DNA of 64,000 nucleotides, from contig JBCCGT010000011.1 in NCBI GenBank assembly GCA_039029135.1, forward strand, positions 62,001-126,000. The letters are read 5' to 3'. The DNA is from JALZVT01 sp039029135. GTDB lineage: Bacteria > Pseudomonadota > Gammaproteobacteria > Pseudomonadales > Azotimanducaceae. The notes under the pieces were generated by a model. It ran no database searches. It was not told the origin of the DNA and saw only the letters and a program-made list of their open reading frames with translations. The position numbers and the translations under genes were made by a program. How positions within the stretch are numbered: the first letter of the stretch is position 1; every line of letters starts with the position of its first letter. Positions 14,925 through 23,674 of this stretch are shown one piece after another.

Positions 14925-16715
14925 GTGGCAATGAAAGCGACGGACATTCAAGACCCCGACTACTTTCACAAGGTAGTCGACTGTCAGTGGGCCTGCCCGG
15001 CACATACGCCGGTTCCGGATTACATACGACTGATTGCGCAGAAACGCTATACCGAGGCGTACATGCTCAATTGGGACTCCAATGTGTTTCCCGGCATTCT
15101 CGGCCGGACCTGCGATCGGCCCTGCGAGCCGGCCTGTCGCCGGGTCCGTACCGAAGAGAAGGCGGTCGCGATCTGTCGCCTGAAGCGTGTCGCCGCGGAC
15201 TATAAGGGCGAGATTCAGTCGTACCTGCCGGCCATTCCGCAGGAGCGCAACGGCAAGAAAATCGCCGTGCTCGGCGGTGGGCCCGCGTCGTTGGCCGTCG
15301 CGCGAGACCTGCTGCCGTTTGGCTACGAGGTTCATCTGTTCGACCGCGACGCTGCCGGCGGCGGGATGATGCGATCTCAGATCCCGTCTTTTCGACTGCC
15401 CGCCGAGGTATTAGAGGAAGAGGTCGATCTCATCCTGGACATGGGGGTCCACACCCACTTCAACTTTGAAATCACCAGCATGAAGGCCATGCTCGACATG
15501 GGCTTCGACGCCTACTTCGTCGGCACCGGCGCGCCCAAGGGGCGCGACCTTGATCTGCCAGGGCGGGGCGATGTGGGCAACCACGTGTCGATCGGCATCG
15601 ACTGGCTGTCGAGCGTCGCCTTCGGTCACACGACCAGCATCTCCGGCAAGGTCATCGTGCTCGGCGGCGGCAACACGGCGATGGACTGCTGCCGCACCGC
15701 GATTCGGTTGGGCGCCGAATCCGTGAACGTGGTAGTGCGTTCTGCCTACGAGGTCATGAAGGCCTCGGAGTGGGAACGCGAGGATGCGATGCACGAGGGC
15801 ATCCCCATCATTAACAACCGCCCGCCGAAGGAATTCGTGCACGAAAACGGCAAGCTCAAGGGCATCCTGTTCGAGTGCGTCGAGCCGATAAAGGGCGAGG
15901 ACGGTCGGCTGCGCTACCAGCCGACCGGCGAGCCGGACGTGTTCATGGAGTGCGACCACGTCCTGATGGCCATCGGCCAAGACAATCACTGTCCCTGGAT
16001 TGAGCGTGATCTGGGCATCACCTTTGATAAGTGGGACTGCCCGGAACTCGACCCCGATACGCTGCAGTCCGGACTGCCCAAGGTCTTCTTCGGCGGCGAT
16101 TCAGCCTTCGGACCCGAGAACATCATCTGGGCCTCGGCGCACGCGCACAAGGCGGCGATCTCCATTCACCTGTACTGCCAGGGCAAGGATTTGATGGCAG
16201 AGCGCCCCCCGGAAGGCATGAACCTGGTCAGCCAGAAGATGGGCGTGCACGAATGGAGCTACGACAGCGAGCACGACCCCTCCGAGCGTTATCTGGTGCC
16301 GCACGTCGACCCCAAGGTGTCGCTGGTCAACCTGAAGACCGAGGTCGAGCTCGGCTTCGATGAAGAGGCGGCGGCTGCGGAAGTGCAGCGCTGTCTGAAC
16401 TGCGATATCCAGACGGTCTTTACCGAGAAGCTGTGCATTGAGTGCGACGCCTGCGTGGACATCTGTCCGATGGACTGTATTTCGTTTACGCCGAACGCGC
16501 AGGAGGACGATCTGCGCCAGACCCTGACGGCGCCGGCGGAAAATCTCGCGCAGGACCTCTACGTAAGCGAGGAACTGCCGACCGCGCGCGTGATGGTCAA
16601 GGACGAAGACGTGTGTCTTCACTGCGGCCTTTGTGCAGAGCGCTGTCCTACCAATGCCTGGGACATGCAGAAGTCCTTCATTCATGTACCGCAGCTGGGG
16701 TCTTTCGCTGAATGA
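14925..16715 (+). CDS. GltD-like FAD/NAD(P) oxidoreductase with two C-terminal 4Fe-4S clusters
   Basis: A 596-residue iron-sulfur flavoprotein. The N-terminal cluster-binding domain has cysteines in CQWACPAHTPVPDY and GRTCDRPCEPACRR, as in glutamate synthase small subunit. FAD and NAD(P) Rossmann motifs follow (AVLGGGPASLAVARDLL, VIVLGGGNTAMDCCRTA). The end carries two ferredoxin motifs, CIECDACVDICPMDC and CLHCGLCAERCPTNA. It probably passes electrons between NAD(P)H and the downstream 2-oxoacid oxidoreductase, which needs a ferredoxin-like partner. GTG 14925 with GGGAG 12 bases upstream is the start (ATG 14931 is the alternative). The stop overlaps the next start by ATGA. A glutamate synthase role is unlikely, as no large subunit is present. 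Confidence 0.88.
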   Translation: MAMKATDIQDPDYFHKVVDCQWACPAHTPVPDYIRLIAQKRYTEAYMLNWDSNVFPGILGRTCDRPCEPACRRVRTEEKAVAICRLKRVAADYKGEIQSYLPAIPQERNGKKIAVLGGGPASLAVARDLLPFGYEVHLFDRDAAGGGMMRSQIPSFRLPAEVLEEEVDLILDMGVHTHFNFEITSMKAMLDMGFDAYFVGTGAPKGRDLDLPGRGDVGNHVSIGIDWLSSVAFGHTTSISGKVIVLGGGNTAMDCCRTAIRLGAESVNVVVRSAYEVMKASEWEREDAMHEGIPIINNRPPKEFVHENGKLKGILFECVEPIKGEDGRLRYQPTGEPDVFMECDHVLMAIGQDNHCPWIERDLGITFDKWDCPELDPDTLQSGLPKVFFGGDSAFGPENIIWASAHAHKAAISIHLYCQGKDLMAERPPEGMNLVSQKMGVHEWSYDSEHDPSERYLVPHVDPKVSLVNLKTEVELGFDEEAAAAEVQRCLNCDIQTVFTEKLCIECDACVDICPMDCISFTPNAQEDDLRQTLTAPAENLAQDLYVSEELPTARVMVKDEDVCLHCGLCAERCPTNAWDMQKSFIHVPQLGSFAE

Positions 16716-18535
16716 CGACGTACAACGACTTTGTTATTCGCTTCGCCAATGTCAACGGCTCGGGCTCGGCGAGCGCCAACGCGATGTTTGCGAAGGCGCT
16801 GTTTCGCATGGGGATTCCGGTCGCCACGCGCAACATCTTTCCGTCGAACATCCAGGGCCTGCCCACATGGTTTGAGGTGCGAGTCAACGAGCAGGATTAT
16901 CTCGGTCGACGCGAGGGCGTCGACATCATGGTCGCGATGAACGCCGAGACCTATGACGAGGACGTCGCCAGCATCTCGCCCGGAGGCTACCTTTTCTACG
17001 ACAGCTCGAAGCCACTGTCCGAGCGGCTGCAGCGTGCGGACATCAACTACATTGGCGTGCCCTGTGCACAGCTCGTTCTGCCGCAGTTCAGCGATGCCAA
17101 GCAGCGTTCGTTGTTCAAGAATATCGTTTATCTGGGCGCGCTCGCCGAGCTGCTGTCGATCGAGTTCGAGGTCATCACCGGGATGGTCTCCAAGCAGTAC
17201 GCTGGCAAGGAGCATCTGCTGGAGCCGAACATTCGCGCGCTGGAAATCGGTCGCGGCTACGCGCGGGACTATCTCGAGGGACCGCTGCCGCTGCAGGTGC
17301 GACGCTCCGAAAAGGTGGGCGATCGAATCATGGCCGAGGGCAACGCTTCTGTCGGGCTGGGCATGGTCTACGGCGGTGCGACGGTATGCGCCTGGTATCC
17401 CATTACGCCGTCGACGTCGGTTGCGGAGGGGTTTGAGCGCTACGCCAACCAGTTTCGCATCAACAAGGACACCGGCGAGAAGAATTTTGCGATCGTGCAG
17501 GCCGAAGACGAGCTGTCGGCGATCGGCATCGTGATCGGCGCGGGCTGGAACGGGGCCCGTTCGTTTACGGCGACCAGCGGTCCTGGCGTGTCGCTGATGT
17601 CTGAGTTCCTGGGCCTTGCGTACTTCGCCGAGATTCCCGCTGTGCTGTTCGACATACAGCGCGCGGGACCGTCCACGGGCATGCCCACGCGGACGCAGCA
17701 ATCCGATCTGTTGAGCGCGGCCTATGCATCCCACGGCGATACCAAGCATCCGGTGCTGCTACCGTCGACGCCCAAGGAGTGTTTCGAGTTCGCGGCCCTG
17801 TCCCTCGATCTCGCGGATCGTCTGCAGACACCGATTCTCGCGCTGTCCGATCTAGAGCTCGGCATGAACGAGCACCTGTGTGAGCCCTTCGAATGGGATG
17901 ACTCAAGGCGCTATGACCGGGGCAAGGTGCTCGATGCGAACGCGTTGGATGAGGTCGAACGGTTTGGGCGCTATCTGGATCTCGACGGCGATGGCATCGG
18001 CTATCGCACGCTGCCCGGCACCCACCCGGACAAGGGCGCGTTCTTCACGCGCGGTACGTCGCGCGATGAATACGCGGCCTACACCGAATCGCCGGAGGAC
18101 TATCAGCACAACATGGAGCGCCTGCAAACCAAGTGGCGCACGGCCTCCCGGCTCGTACCGAAGGCCGAGATTCAGGAGCAGGGCGAGGCGGTCGGCATCA
18201 TTTTTTATGGCACGACGCTGGCGCCCATGCAGGAAGCGTTGGATCGGCTGGCGGAACAAGGCATACGCCTCGACTCCATGCGGCTGCGGGCTTTTCCCTT
18301 TGGCGAAGAGGTGTTCCGTTTCATTGCGGACCACGACTTCGTGTTCGTCGTCGAGCAAAATCGCGATGCGCAGATGAAGACGCTTTTGGTGAACGAGGGG
18401 CAGCTCAACACGGCCGACCTGGTCAGTGTGCTGTACTACGCGGGACTGTCGATCTCCGCGGACTTCATCGCTGATGAAGTTGCCCGGTACTTCAAAGAAA
18501 CTCACCGGCCTCGCCTGACGGAGGTGACCTCATGA
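16712..18535 (+). CDS. korA: 2-oxoacid:acceptor oxidoreductase, fused gamma-alpha subunit
   Basis: A 607-residue subunit of the CoA-dependent 2-oxoacid (2-oxoglutarate or pyruvate class) oxidoreductase. Residues 1-185 are the gamma domain (FANVNGSGSASANAMFAKALFRMGIPV) and from about residue 200 comes the alpha domain: GNASVGLGMVYGGATVCAWYPITPSTSVAEGFE, QAEDELSAIGIVIGAGWNGARSFTATSGPGVSLMSE. The gamma-first order is the KorA-type fusion. It forms a complex with the TPP-binding beta subunit encoded next (ATGA overlap) and releases an acyl-CoA and CO2 while reducing a low-potential carrier. The substrate is not fixed by sequence; 2-oxoglutarate is the usual guess for this fusion in aerobes. Confidence 0.88.
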   Translation: MTTYNDFVIRFANVNGSGSASANAMFAKALFRMGIPVATRNIFPSNIQGLPTWFEVRVNEQDYLGRREGVDIMVAMNAETYDEDVASISPGGYLFYDSSKPLSERLQRADINYIGVPCAQLVLPQFSDAKQRSLFKNIVYLGALAELLSIEFEVITGMVSKQYAGKEHLLEPNIRALEIGRGYARDYLEGPLPLQVRRSEKVGDRIMAEGNASVGLGMVYGGATVCAWYPITPSTSVAEGFERYANQFRINKDTGEKNFAIVQAEDELSAIGIVIGAGWNGARSFTATSGPGVSLMSEFLGLAYFAEIPAVLFDIQRAGPSTGMPTRTQQSDLLSAAYASHGDTKHPVLLPSTPKECFEFAALSLDLADRLQTPILALSDLELGMNEHLCEPFEWDDSRRYDRGKVLDANALDEVERFGRYLDLDGDGIGYRTLPGTHPDKGAFFTRGTSRDEYAAYTESPEDYQHNMERLQTKWRTASRLVPKAEIQEQGEAVGIIFYGTTLAPMQEALDRLAEQGIRLDSMRLRAFPFGEEVFRFIADHDFVFVVEQNRDAQMKTLLVNEGQLNTADLVSVLYYAGLSISADFIADEVARYFKETHRPRLTEVTS

Positions 18536-19587
18536 CCTTTGTAGCCAAGCCGCGCACGCATCATCCGGCGTTAAAGCTCAATGACCTCGGGCTGACCCGT
18601 CGCGACTATGAGGGATCTGTGTCCACGCTCTGTGCGGGCTGCGGACATGACTCGGTGAGTGCTGCGATCGTCCAGGCCTGTGCCGAACTGTCGCTGCCGC
18701 CACACAAATTCGCGAAGGTCTCTGGAATTGGGTGCTCGTCAAAGACGCCCAGCTACTTCCTGAATCGTTCGCACGGCTTCAACTCCGTCCACGGACGTAT
18801 GCCGTCTGTCGCCACCGGCGCCAATCTCGCCAATCGCGACTTGTACTGCATCGGTGTATCCGGCGACGGTGACTCTGCCTCCATCGGTATTGGGCAGTTT
18901 GCCCACATCGTCCGCCGCCGTATCAACATGTTGTACATCGTTGATAACAATGGGACATACGGACTCACGAAAGGACAGTTCTCGGCCACCAATGATTTGG
19001 GTTCGACCAGCAAGAAAGGTGCGCCGAACCTCTACGAGCCGATCGATTTGGTCAGCATGGCCCTGCAGATCGGCGCCAGCTATGTGGGCCGAAGTTTTTC
19101 CGGTGACAAGCGCCAACTCGTGCCCCTAATCAAGGGTGCGCTACTGCATCCGGGATTCGCCTTTCTCGATGTGATCTCGCCGTGTGTGGCCTTTAACAAC
19201 CACGTCGGGTCCACCAAGAGCTATGAGCACATACGTGGTGCGTCCGGAAGCGTCGTGAATGCGGATCTGATAATGCCGCATGAAGAGATTACCGCCGATT
19301 ATGCGGCTGGCACGACGGAAGACATACGCATGCCGGACGGATCTACGCTGCGATTGAACAAGCTTCGTGAGGACTATGATCCTCATGATCGAGTCTCTGC
19401 TTTGACACACGTCCAAGAGGCTCAGGCGAAAGGCGAGGTTGTTACAGGCCTGCTGTATGTGGATCCGGACACACGCGATTGCCACAGCATTCTTGAGACC
19501 CCCCAACGGCCCCTCAACGAGTTGCAGGAAGAAGATCTGTGTCCTGGAAGCGCGGGGTTAGAGGTGGTTAACGCGGCTCTGAGATAG
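18532..19587 (+). CDS. korB: 2-oxoacid:acceptor oxidoreductase, TPP-binding beta subunit
   Basis: A 351-residue beta subunit. TLCAGCGHDS and SGIGCSSKTPSYFL supply the cysteines and the start of the TPP pocket; VSGDGDSASIGIGQFAHIVRRRINMLYIVDNNGTYGLTKGQFS is the thiamine pyrophosphate and Mg2+ motif (GDG through NN). Its ATG overlaps the korA stop (ATGA), giving a tightly coupled gltD-like/korA/korB operon. No separate delta ferredoxin gene follows; the first gene of the operon brings the iron-sulfur clusters. The last 80 residues are more variable and contain PDTRD encoded by a GGACACACG copy at 19467. Confidence 0.9.
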   Translation: MTFVAKPRTHHPALKLNDLGLTRRDYEGSVSTLCAGCGHDSVSAAIVQACAELSLPPHKFAKVSGIGCSSKTPSYFLNRSHGFNSVHGRMPSVATGANLANRDLYCIGVSGDGDSASIGIGQFAHIVRRRINMLYIVDNNGTYGLTKGQFSATNDLGSTSKKGAPNLYEPIDLVSMALQIGASYVGRSFSGDKRQLVPLIKGALLHPGFAFLDVISPCVAFNNHVGSTKSYEHIRGASGSVVNADLIMPHEEITADYAAGTTEDIRMPDGSTLRLNKLREDYDPHDRVSALTHVQEAQAKGEVVTGLLYVDPDTRDCHSILETPQRPLNELQEEDLCPGSAGLEVVNAALR

Positions 19588-19686
19588 GTAGTGCGCGGTC
19601 TATCGGGTCGCTATGCCGGTAGTCGTGATTGCTACCACGGATGTCCGGATTTTTAAGAATCTTCATCGAAAGGAGAGGAGACCTCG

Positions 19687-19755
19687 ATGGCTGCGATCCC
19701 GGCCATCCGTAGGCTCGTTCGCCGGGCCGTTAGCAGCGGCCTGGGCTCAGGGTAA
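19687..19755 (+). CDS. Possible 22-residue small ORF with strong ribosome site
   Basis: ATG at 19687 is preceded by AGGAGAGGAG (19671-19680) with a 6-base spacer, a near-ideal ribosome binding site. The ORF encodes MAAIPAIRRLVRRAVSSGLG and ends in TAA after 22 codons, overlapping the 3' end of the convergent RAYT gene by 9 bases. The peptide is basic and could form an amphipathic helix. No homologue is recognised and such a short ORF may be chance; the ribosome site is the only real support. Confidence 0.3.
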   Translation: MAAIPAIRRLVRRAVSSGLGSG

Positions 19756-20649
19756 GGCCACTTCTCTGATTTGAAACCCTCGCTCGGCGAGCCACGCCGT
19801 AAGGGCTTTCTTGGCGCCGAAGGCGCGCTGTTTCCTTGCGATTACATGGAGCCGCGCAAACCACGTCGTGGGCTTTTCGGGATTTTTCGATAGGTACTCG
19901 CTGGCTAGCGCGTGTAGACGGCGCGCGTATTCTGCGCTGGAGCAGTTTAGACGCGTGCTTGTCTCGAATCCCGATGCCAACGGAGTCAGCCGACCGCGAT
20001 TGTGCGACCGCGTTTGGCCTTCGCGATACTTTGCGCTTGAGTGTTTGGATGTGGCCAGACTGATCGCAGCGCCAGCGCGTACGGGATTGAGGTCTACGTA
20101 GGCCATGGCGGCCAAGATCGCGTTCTCGTCGAGCAGGGCGCTTGAGTGAAACCTCTGCTCAAAGAAGTGGCCTGTGCATTCATCCTCTCTGTTGGCTCGC
20201 CTCGCGATCGGCTGCTTCAGCAGCTTCATGAATACGGACAGGTCGCCGAGCTTGCTGCGCCTTGATTCGAGCAGCTCTTTGTTCTCGCGCATCAGAGATT
20301 CTTCTGCGAGACGCTTAGCTTCTGCGTGTTTCCTGTCGTTCGCGGCTGGAGGGCAGGCCGCTAGCCATCGCCGGATGACCTCTTCTGTCGACCACTTCTC
20401 GGCCTCCTGAGGATCATAGTGGACGATCAGGTGAAAGTGATTGTCCATGACCGCGTACGCGTAGACCTCCACCGCGAAGAGTCCGCTGAGCTGCAAGATT
20501 CGCTCGGTAAGCCAACGTTTACGGTGATTGTAGTTTCGCCCGGTGGTCTGATCGCGCCCACACAAGAAGCCGCGTCGCACGCACCTGGAGATCAGGTGGT
20601 AGAACATTGAACGATTTGAATCGACGAGGAGTTTTCGCGGCGTTGCCAT
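19747..20649 (-). mobile_element. REP-associated tyrosine transposase (RAYT, Y1_Tnp family)
   Basis: A 300-residue single-copy-type transposase of the IS200-like Y1 family. Start chosen at the ATG giving MATPRKLLVDSNRSMFYHLISRCVRRGFLCG, the usual RAYT opening; the open frame continues upstream but reads through a GTGTGTCC copy and has no domain. Evidence: YAYAVMDNHFHLIV with the HFH metal site, FFEQRFHSSALLDENAILAAMAYVDLNPVRAG, the family's best-conserved stretch, and a candidate catalytic Tyr in SSAKYR. A basic C-terminal tail of about 80 residues follows. RAYTs are thought to mobilise short REP sequences as single strands. No terminal inverted repeats are visible. It lies between the Kor operon and GAPDH, flanked upstream by three copies of the GTGTGTCCC word. 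Confidence 0.88.
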
Positions 20650-21442
20650 AGTTGCAAAGGATGATCGTGCCGACGGTCCCGCGACAGTGGAAATGACTGC
20701 AGGGTCTGTGCGAATGCGCCTTTCGGGCGACACTCGAGGTGAATTCGGGGAGGCTGTGGTGGCTGCAGGGGATCCAGCAGGGGTGAAGCCGTGTGTCCCA
20801 TTCGGCCGCCTCCAATTCGGCCACCTTGAACTCAGTTGCTCATCTCGATCTGGTCGAAGCGAACTCACCGTCTATTGGGTATTCCTGCAGGCGCCTGTCC
20901 CCCTGGTTGGATCGGCTGCGGTAGTGCCTAAGCCCGCTTAGATTGCTTCGGAATCGCTTGAGCTCGCCTGGTAGCTGCTAGTTCGCCTGCGCCCTTGTTG
21001 TGTAGATGTGTGTCCCCAACCTTCTCTCTAGCATCTACAGCTCAATGCGGCGCCGCAGCGTGTGTCCCATGATTAGCCTCTTACTCTCAAATGGCACCCA
21101 ATGCACACGCTGCTCCGCGCTCCGTGCCCCTCGCGTTTCTGTTGACTGTCCCCGGGTCGTGACGATCGAGTTTTGGTCCGCCAGCGCCGCCGCTGCGGGT
21201 CCGCGTCACAAATTCACTGGATGGTTGCATACGAATGGGAACCGTAGCTTGCTGCCGGCCCGGCTTGGGCGAATAATCCGGGCCTGTGCCGTGGGGCGTC
21301 TCACGCAGATGCTTGTTGAAACCTTAGAGAATGTCAGTTTAGTGGCTTTTTTTTGACCCGCAGCAAGAGATCGCACCGCCCGCACGAGTTTGAGCGTGCA
21401 GACCAGATACCAAAGTTAAGTTGGATAACTTGAGGAACCGCT
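20650..21442. other. Long intergenic region between RAYT and GAPDH
   Basis: About 790 bases with no convincing gene; local ORFs are Ser/Arg-rich and frame-inconsistent. It is less GC-rich than its surroundings. It holds the three-copy word array described separately, a run of eight T (21347-21354), and just before the GAPDH gene the small palindrome AAGTT-GGAT-AACTT (21418-21431). Probably decayed or inserted DNA brought in with the RAYT. Confidence 0.55.
20789..21069 (-). repeat. GTGTGTCCC words upstream of the RAYT, three copies
   Basis: Copies are at 20789-20800 (CCGTGTGTCCCA), 21006-21017 (ATGTGTGTCCCC) and 21058-21069 (GCGTGTGTCCCA). All read GGGACACAC on the same strand as the transposase gene. 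Their location next to a RAYT is the main reason to suspect that the word is part of its REP-like substrate. Confidence 0.75.
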
Positions 21443-22951
21443 GTGGCCCTACCTAGCCTTGAGGATTACTTCCCCGATTGGAAAGAGCGCGAGGCACTCG
21501 CAGAAGCCATGATCCCCCTGATCGGGCGTCTGTATCGATCGAACGTCGTGACTTACTGCTATGGGCGGGCGCTTTACAATCAAAACGTCACCCAGATCAT
21601 GAAGACTCATCGCTACGTGCGTCAGGTCGCGGAGAACGAGTTGTCGGAGTTCGAGAGCTATCCGATTCTCGAGGCGCTGTCGCAGTTGGACCTCGGTCCA
21701 TCGCACGTCGACGTCGGCAAACTGGCCAGCCGATTCATGGAAGAGTCCGAGGCGACCAACGTCTCACCCATCGAGTTCGTGAAGCGCGAGTGCGGCGAAG
21801 TCATCGGTCGGCACGTCCCGCCGATCGAAGAGCCTCAGGACGTAGTCTTGTTCGGTTTCGGTCGCATCGGTCGACTGCTAGCACGCCTGCTGATCGAGAA
21901 GACCGGTAGCGGTAGTCAACTCGTGTTGCGGGCGATCGTCGTCCGCAAGGGAAGTGACGGCGACCTTATCAAGCGGGCCAGCCTCTTGCGGCGCGACTCC
22001 GTACACGGCGGCTTCCAGGGCACCATCCGGGTAGACGAAGAGAATTGTTGCATCATCGCCAACGGCAACGTGATTCGCGTGATCTACGCTAACTCGCCCA
22101 GCGACGTCGACTATGAGTCCTATGGCATCAAGAACGCCATCATCATCGACAACACCGGAGTGTGGCGCGACCAAGAGGGCCTCTCAAAGCACCTCGAGAG
22201 CAAGGGCGCTGGCCGCGTAATCCTGACCGCACCAGGCAAAGGCGACGTCAAGAACATCGTTTCCGGAGTCAATTCGAACGAGCTGTTCCGGGACGATACG
22301 GTCGTTGCCGCAGCATCCTGTACCACCAATGCGATCGTGCCGGTTATGAAATCGATCGTCGACGAGTATGGCCTGGTGCCTGGCCATATGGAGACGGTAC
22401 ACGCGTACACCAACGATCAGAATCTGATCGACAACTATCACAAGAAGAACCGCCGCGGGCGGGCGGCTCCGTTGAACATGGTGATCACTGAGACGGGCGC
22501 TTCCAAGGCTGTCGTTAAGCTTCTGCCGGAGCTGGCAGGCAAGCTGACAGGCAACGCGATACGCGTACCGACGCCCAACGTATCGCTAGTGATTCTCAAT
22601 CTCACCTTGGATCGCGATACCTCCAAAGAAGAAATCAACACCTATCTGCGCGATGTTGCGCTGAATTCGCCCCTGCAGCGGCAAATCGACTTCACCAATT
22701 CACCTGATGCGGTGTCGTCAGACTTTGTCGGATCGCGACATGCGTGCATCGTTGACGGTACGGCCACGCTTGTCGAAGGCAAGCGCGTCGTGCTCTACGT
22801 TTGGTATGACAATGAATTCGGTTATGCCTGCCAGGTCGTCCGCCTCGTGCAGCGATGGGCCGGAATCAGCTATCCGCTCATCCCTCGCGACGTCGCTCGC
22901 ACCGGATTCGACCTAGGCTGCCAGCCTCGGCTCGCGCAGAGCGGCGGCTAA
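21443..22951 (+). CDS. gap: Glyceraldehyde-3-phosphate dehydrogenase, long form with N-terminal extension
   Basis: A 502-residue protein in which a standard GAPDH is preceded by about 130 extra residues. NAD-binding GFGRIGR is at 138-144 and the catalytic cysteine is Cys293 in AAASCTTNAIVP; HAYTNDQNLIDNYHKKNRRGRAAPLNM and the C-terminal WYDNEFGYACQVVRL are canonical. The enzyme makes 1,3-bisphosphoglycerate from glyceraldehyde-3-phosphate, or the reverse in gluconeogenesis. The N-terminal extension (LEDYFPDWKEREALAEAMIPLIGRLYRSN) is all helical-looking; I recall the same long form beside mfd and nqr in Pseudomonas. The GTG start has GAGGA about 7 bases upstream. A hairpin follows the stop. 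Confidence 0.93.
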   Translation: MALPSLEDYFPDWKEREALAEAMIPLIGRLYRSNVVTYCYGRALYNQNVTQIMKTHRYVRQVAENELSEFESYPILEALSQLDLGPSHVDVGKLASRFMEESEATNVSPIEFVKRECGEVIGRHVPPIEEPQDVVLFGFGRIGRLLARLLIEKTGSGSQLVLRAIVVRKGSDGDLIKRASLLRRDSVHGGFQGTIRVDEENCCIIANGNVIRVIYANSPSDVDYESYGIKNAIIIDNTGVWRDQEGLSKHLESKGAGRVILTAPGKGDVKNIVSGVNSNELFRDDTVVAAASCTTNAIVPVMKSIVDEYGLVPGHMETVHAYTNDQNLIDNYHKKNRRGRAAPLNMVITETGASKAVVKLLPELAGKLTGNAIRVPTPNVSLVILNLTLDRDTSKEEINTYLRDVALNSPLQRQIDFTNSPDAVSSDFVGSRHACIVDGTATLVEGKRVVLYVWYDNEFGYACQVVRLVQRWAGISYPLIPRDVARTGFDLGCQPRLAQSGG

Positions 22952-22961
22952 GCACCCGACG

Positions 22962-22978
22962 GGGCCGCGACGCGGCCC
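22962..22978 (+). terminator. Hairpin after GAPDH gene
   Basis: GGGCCGC pairs with GCGGCCC around a GAC loop, 10 bases after the gap stop codon, and is followed by a weak T-rich TGTTGT. It is probably the transcript end of gap. Confidence 0.5.
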
Positions 22979-23674
22979 TGTTGTCCACTGCTTCCACATT
23001 GAGTGCCGGGGGAACAGGCTCCGGCGCCTGCTCGGCCGCGTGTTTGCGGCTCGTGCTCAGCCTTAGCGTTTCAGACGCGGCTTTCAGACACACGAAGTCT
23101 CGATACTTGGGCGCGGCAGCGCCGCTGTCAAAGTGGTGCTGTCAGATCAGCCTTCGGCGTCCCGTGAAGACCGACTCGGCTCCTGCCCAAGCAATCAACC
23201 GTGTGGTAATCGAGGGCAGTGGGCTTGCGTGCATGGGGTCAGCGGACACACACGAAAGCAATGAAGGACCGATTTCACTCTGGGCGGGGTTGGTGGATCG
23301 ATGCCAACGTGTGTCCCGTTTCCGGTGGGCATGTGTCCTCATTTTCGTAACCGATCGAAAGGCTAGCCTCAAGGTGAGACAACTTCTATCTGTTGCGTCC
23401 GCACTTGTATGGCAATCACCTTAGGGCGCCACTATAATTTGCGCGCCTCGGCACAGGGACACTCGCATGTGTGTCTCCTGACATGGGAGCTAGGCTACCT
23501 TTGACAACGTGTGTCTTTTTCCCGCTACGCTCCTTACGGCCGTCGCCGGGCACTTCGATTGCTTCTCGCGGCTCCGACGTGCGGTCGCCCGCCTTGGAGC
23601 TATCCTGAATTGAGGCATTAGCGCTTGTGACAGTGTCGCCGCGACGACACCGCCACTCTAGGTACCTGGAATCG
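22979..23674. other. Intergenic region upstream of nqrA with word copies
   Basis: About 700 bases with no convincing gene. It must contain the promoter of the six-gene nqr operon. Copies of the GGACACAC word occur in both orientations between 23244 and 23518. No clear sigma-70 promoter or ribosome site stands out; the region before the nqrA ATG has GGTACC but no obvious Shine-Dalgarno. Confidence 0.5.
23244..23518. repeat. GGACACAC words upstream of nqrA, both orientations
   Basis: GGACACACACGA (one extra AC) is at 23244-23255 and ACGTGTGTCCC at 23307-23317. Weaker relatives lie at 23329-23340 (ATGTGTCC), 23457-23465 (GGGACACTCG) and 23507-23518 (ACGTGTGTC). Opposed copies 50 bases apart could form a long stem in single strands. 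Confidence 0.65.

Noticed and set aside
20650..20868. N-terminal extension of the RAYT open frame
   Set aside because: The extension is low complexity, contains a GTGTGTCC copy, and precedes the usual RAYT start at the ATG giving MATPRK.
19588..21442. Complete insertion sequence around the RAYT
   Set aside because: No terminal inverted repeats or target-site duplication can be seen, and RAYTs are normally single genes rather than IS elements.
22855..23424. 189-residue open frame after GAPDH
   Set aside because: It overlaps the GAPDH 3' end in another frame, lacks a ribosome site or domain, and reads through word copies.
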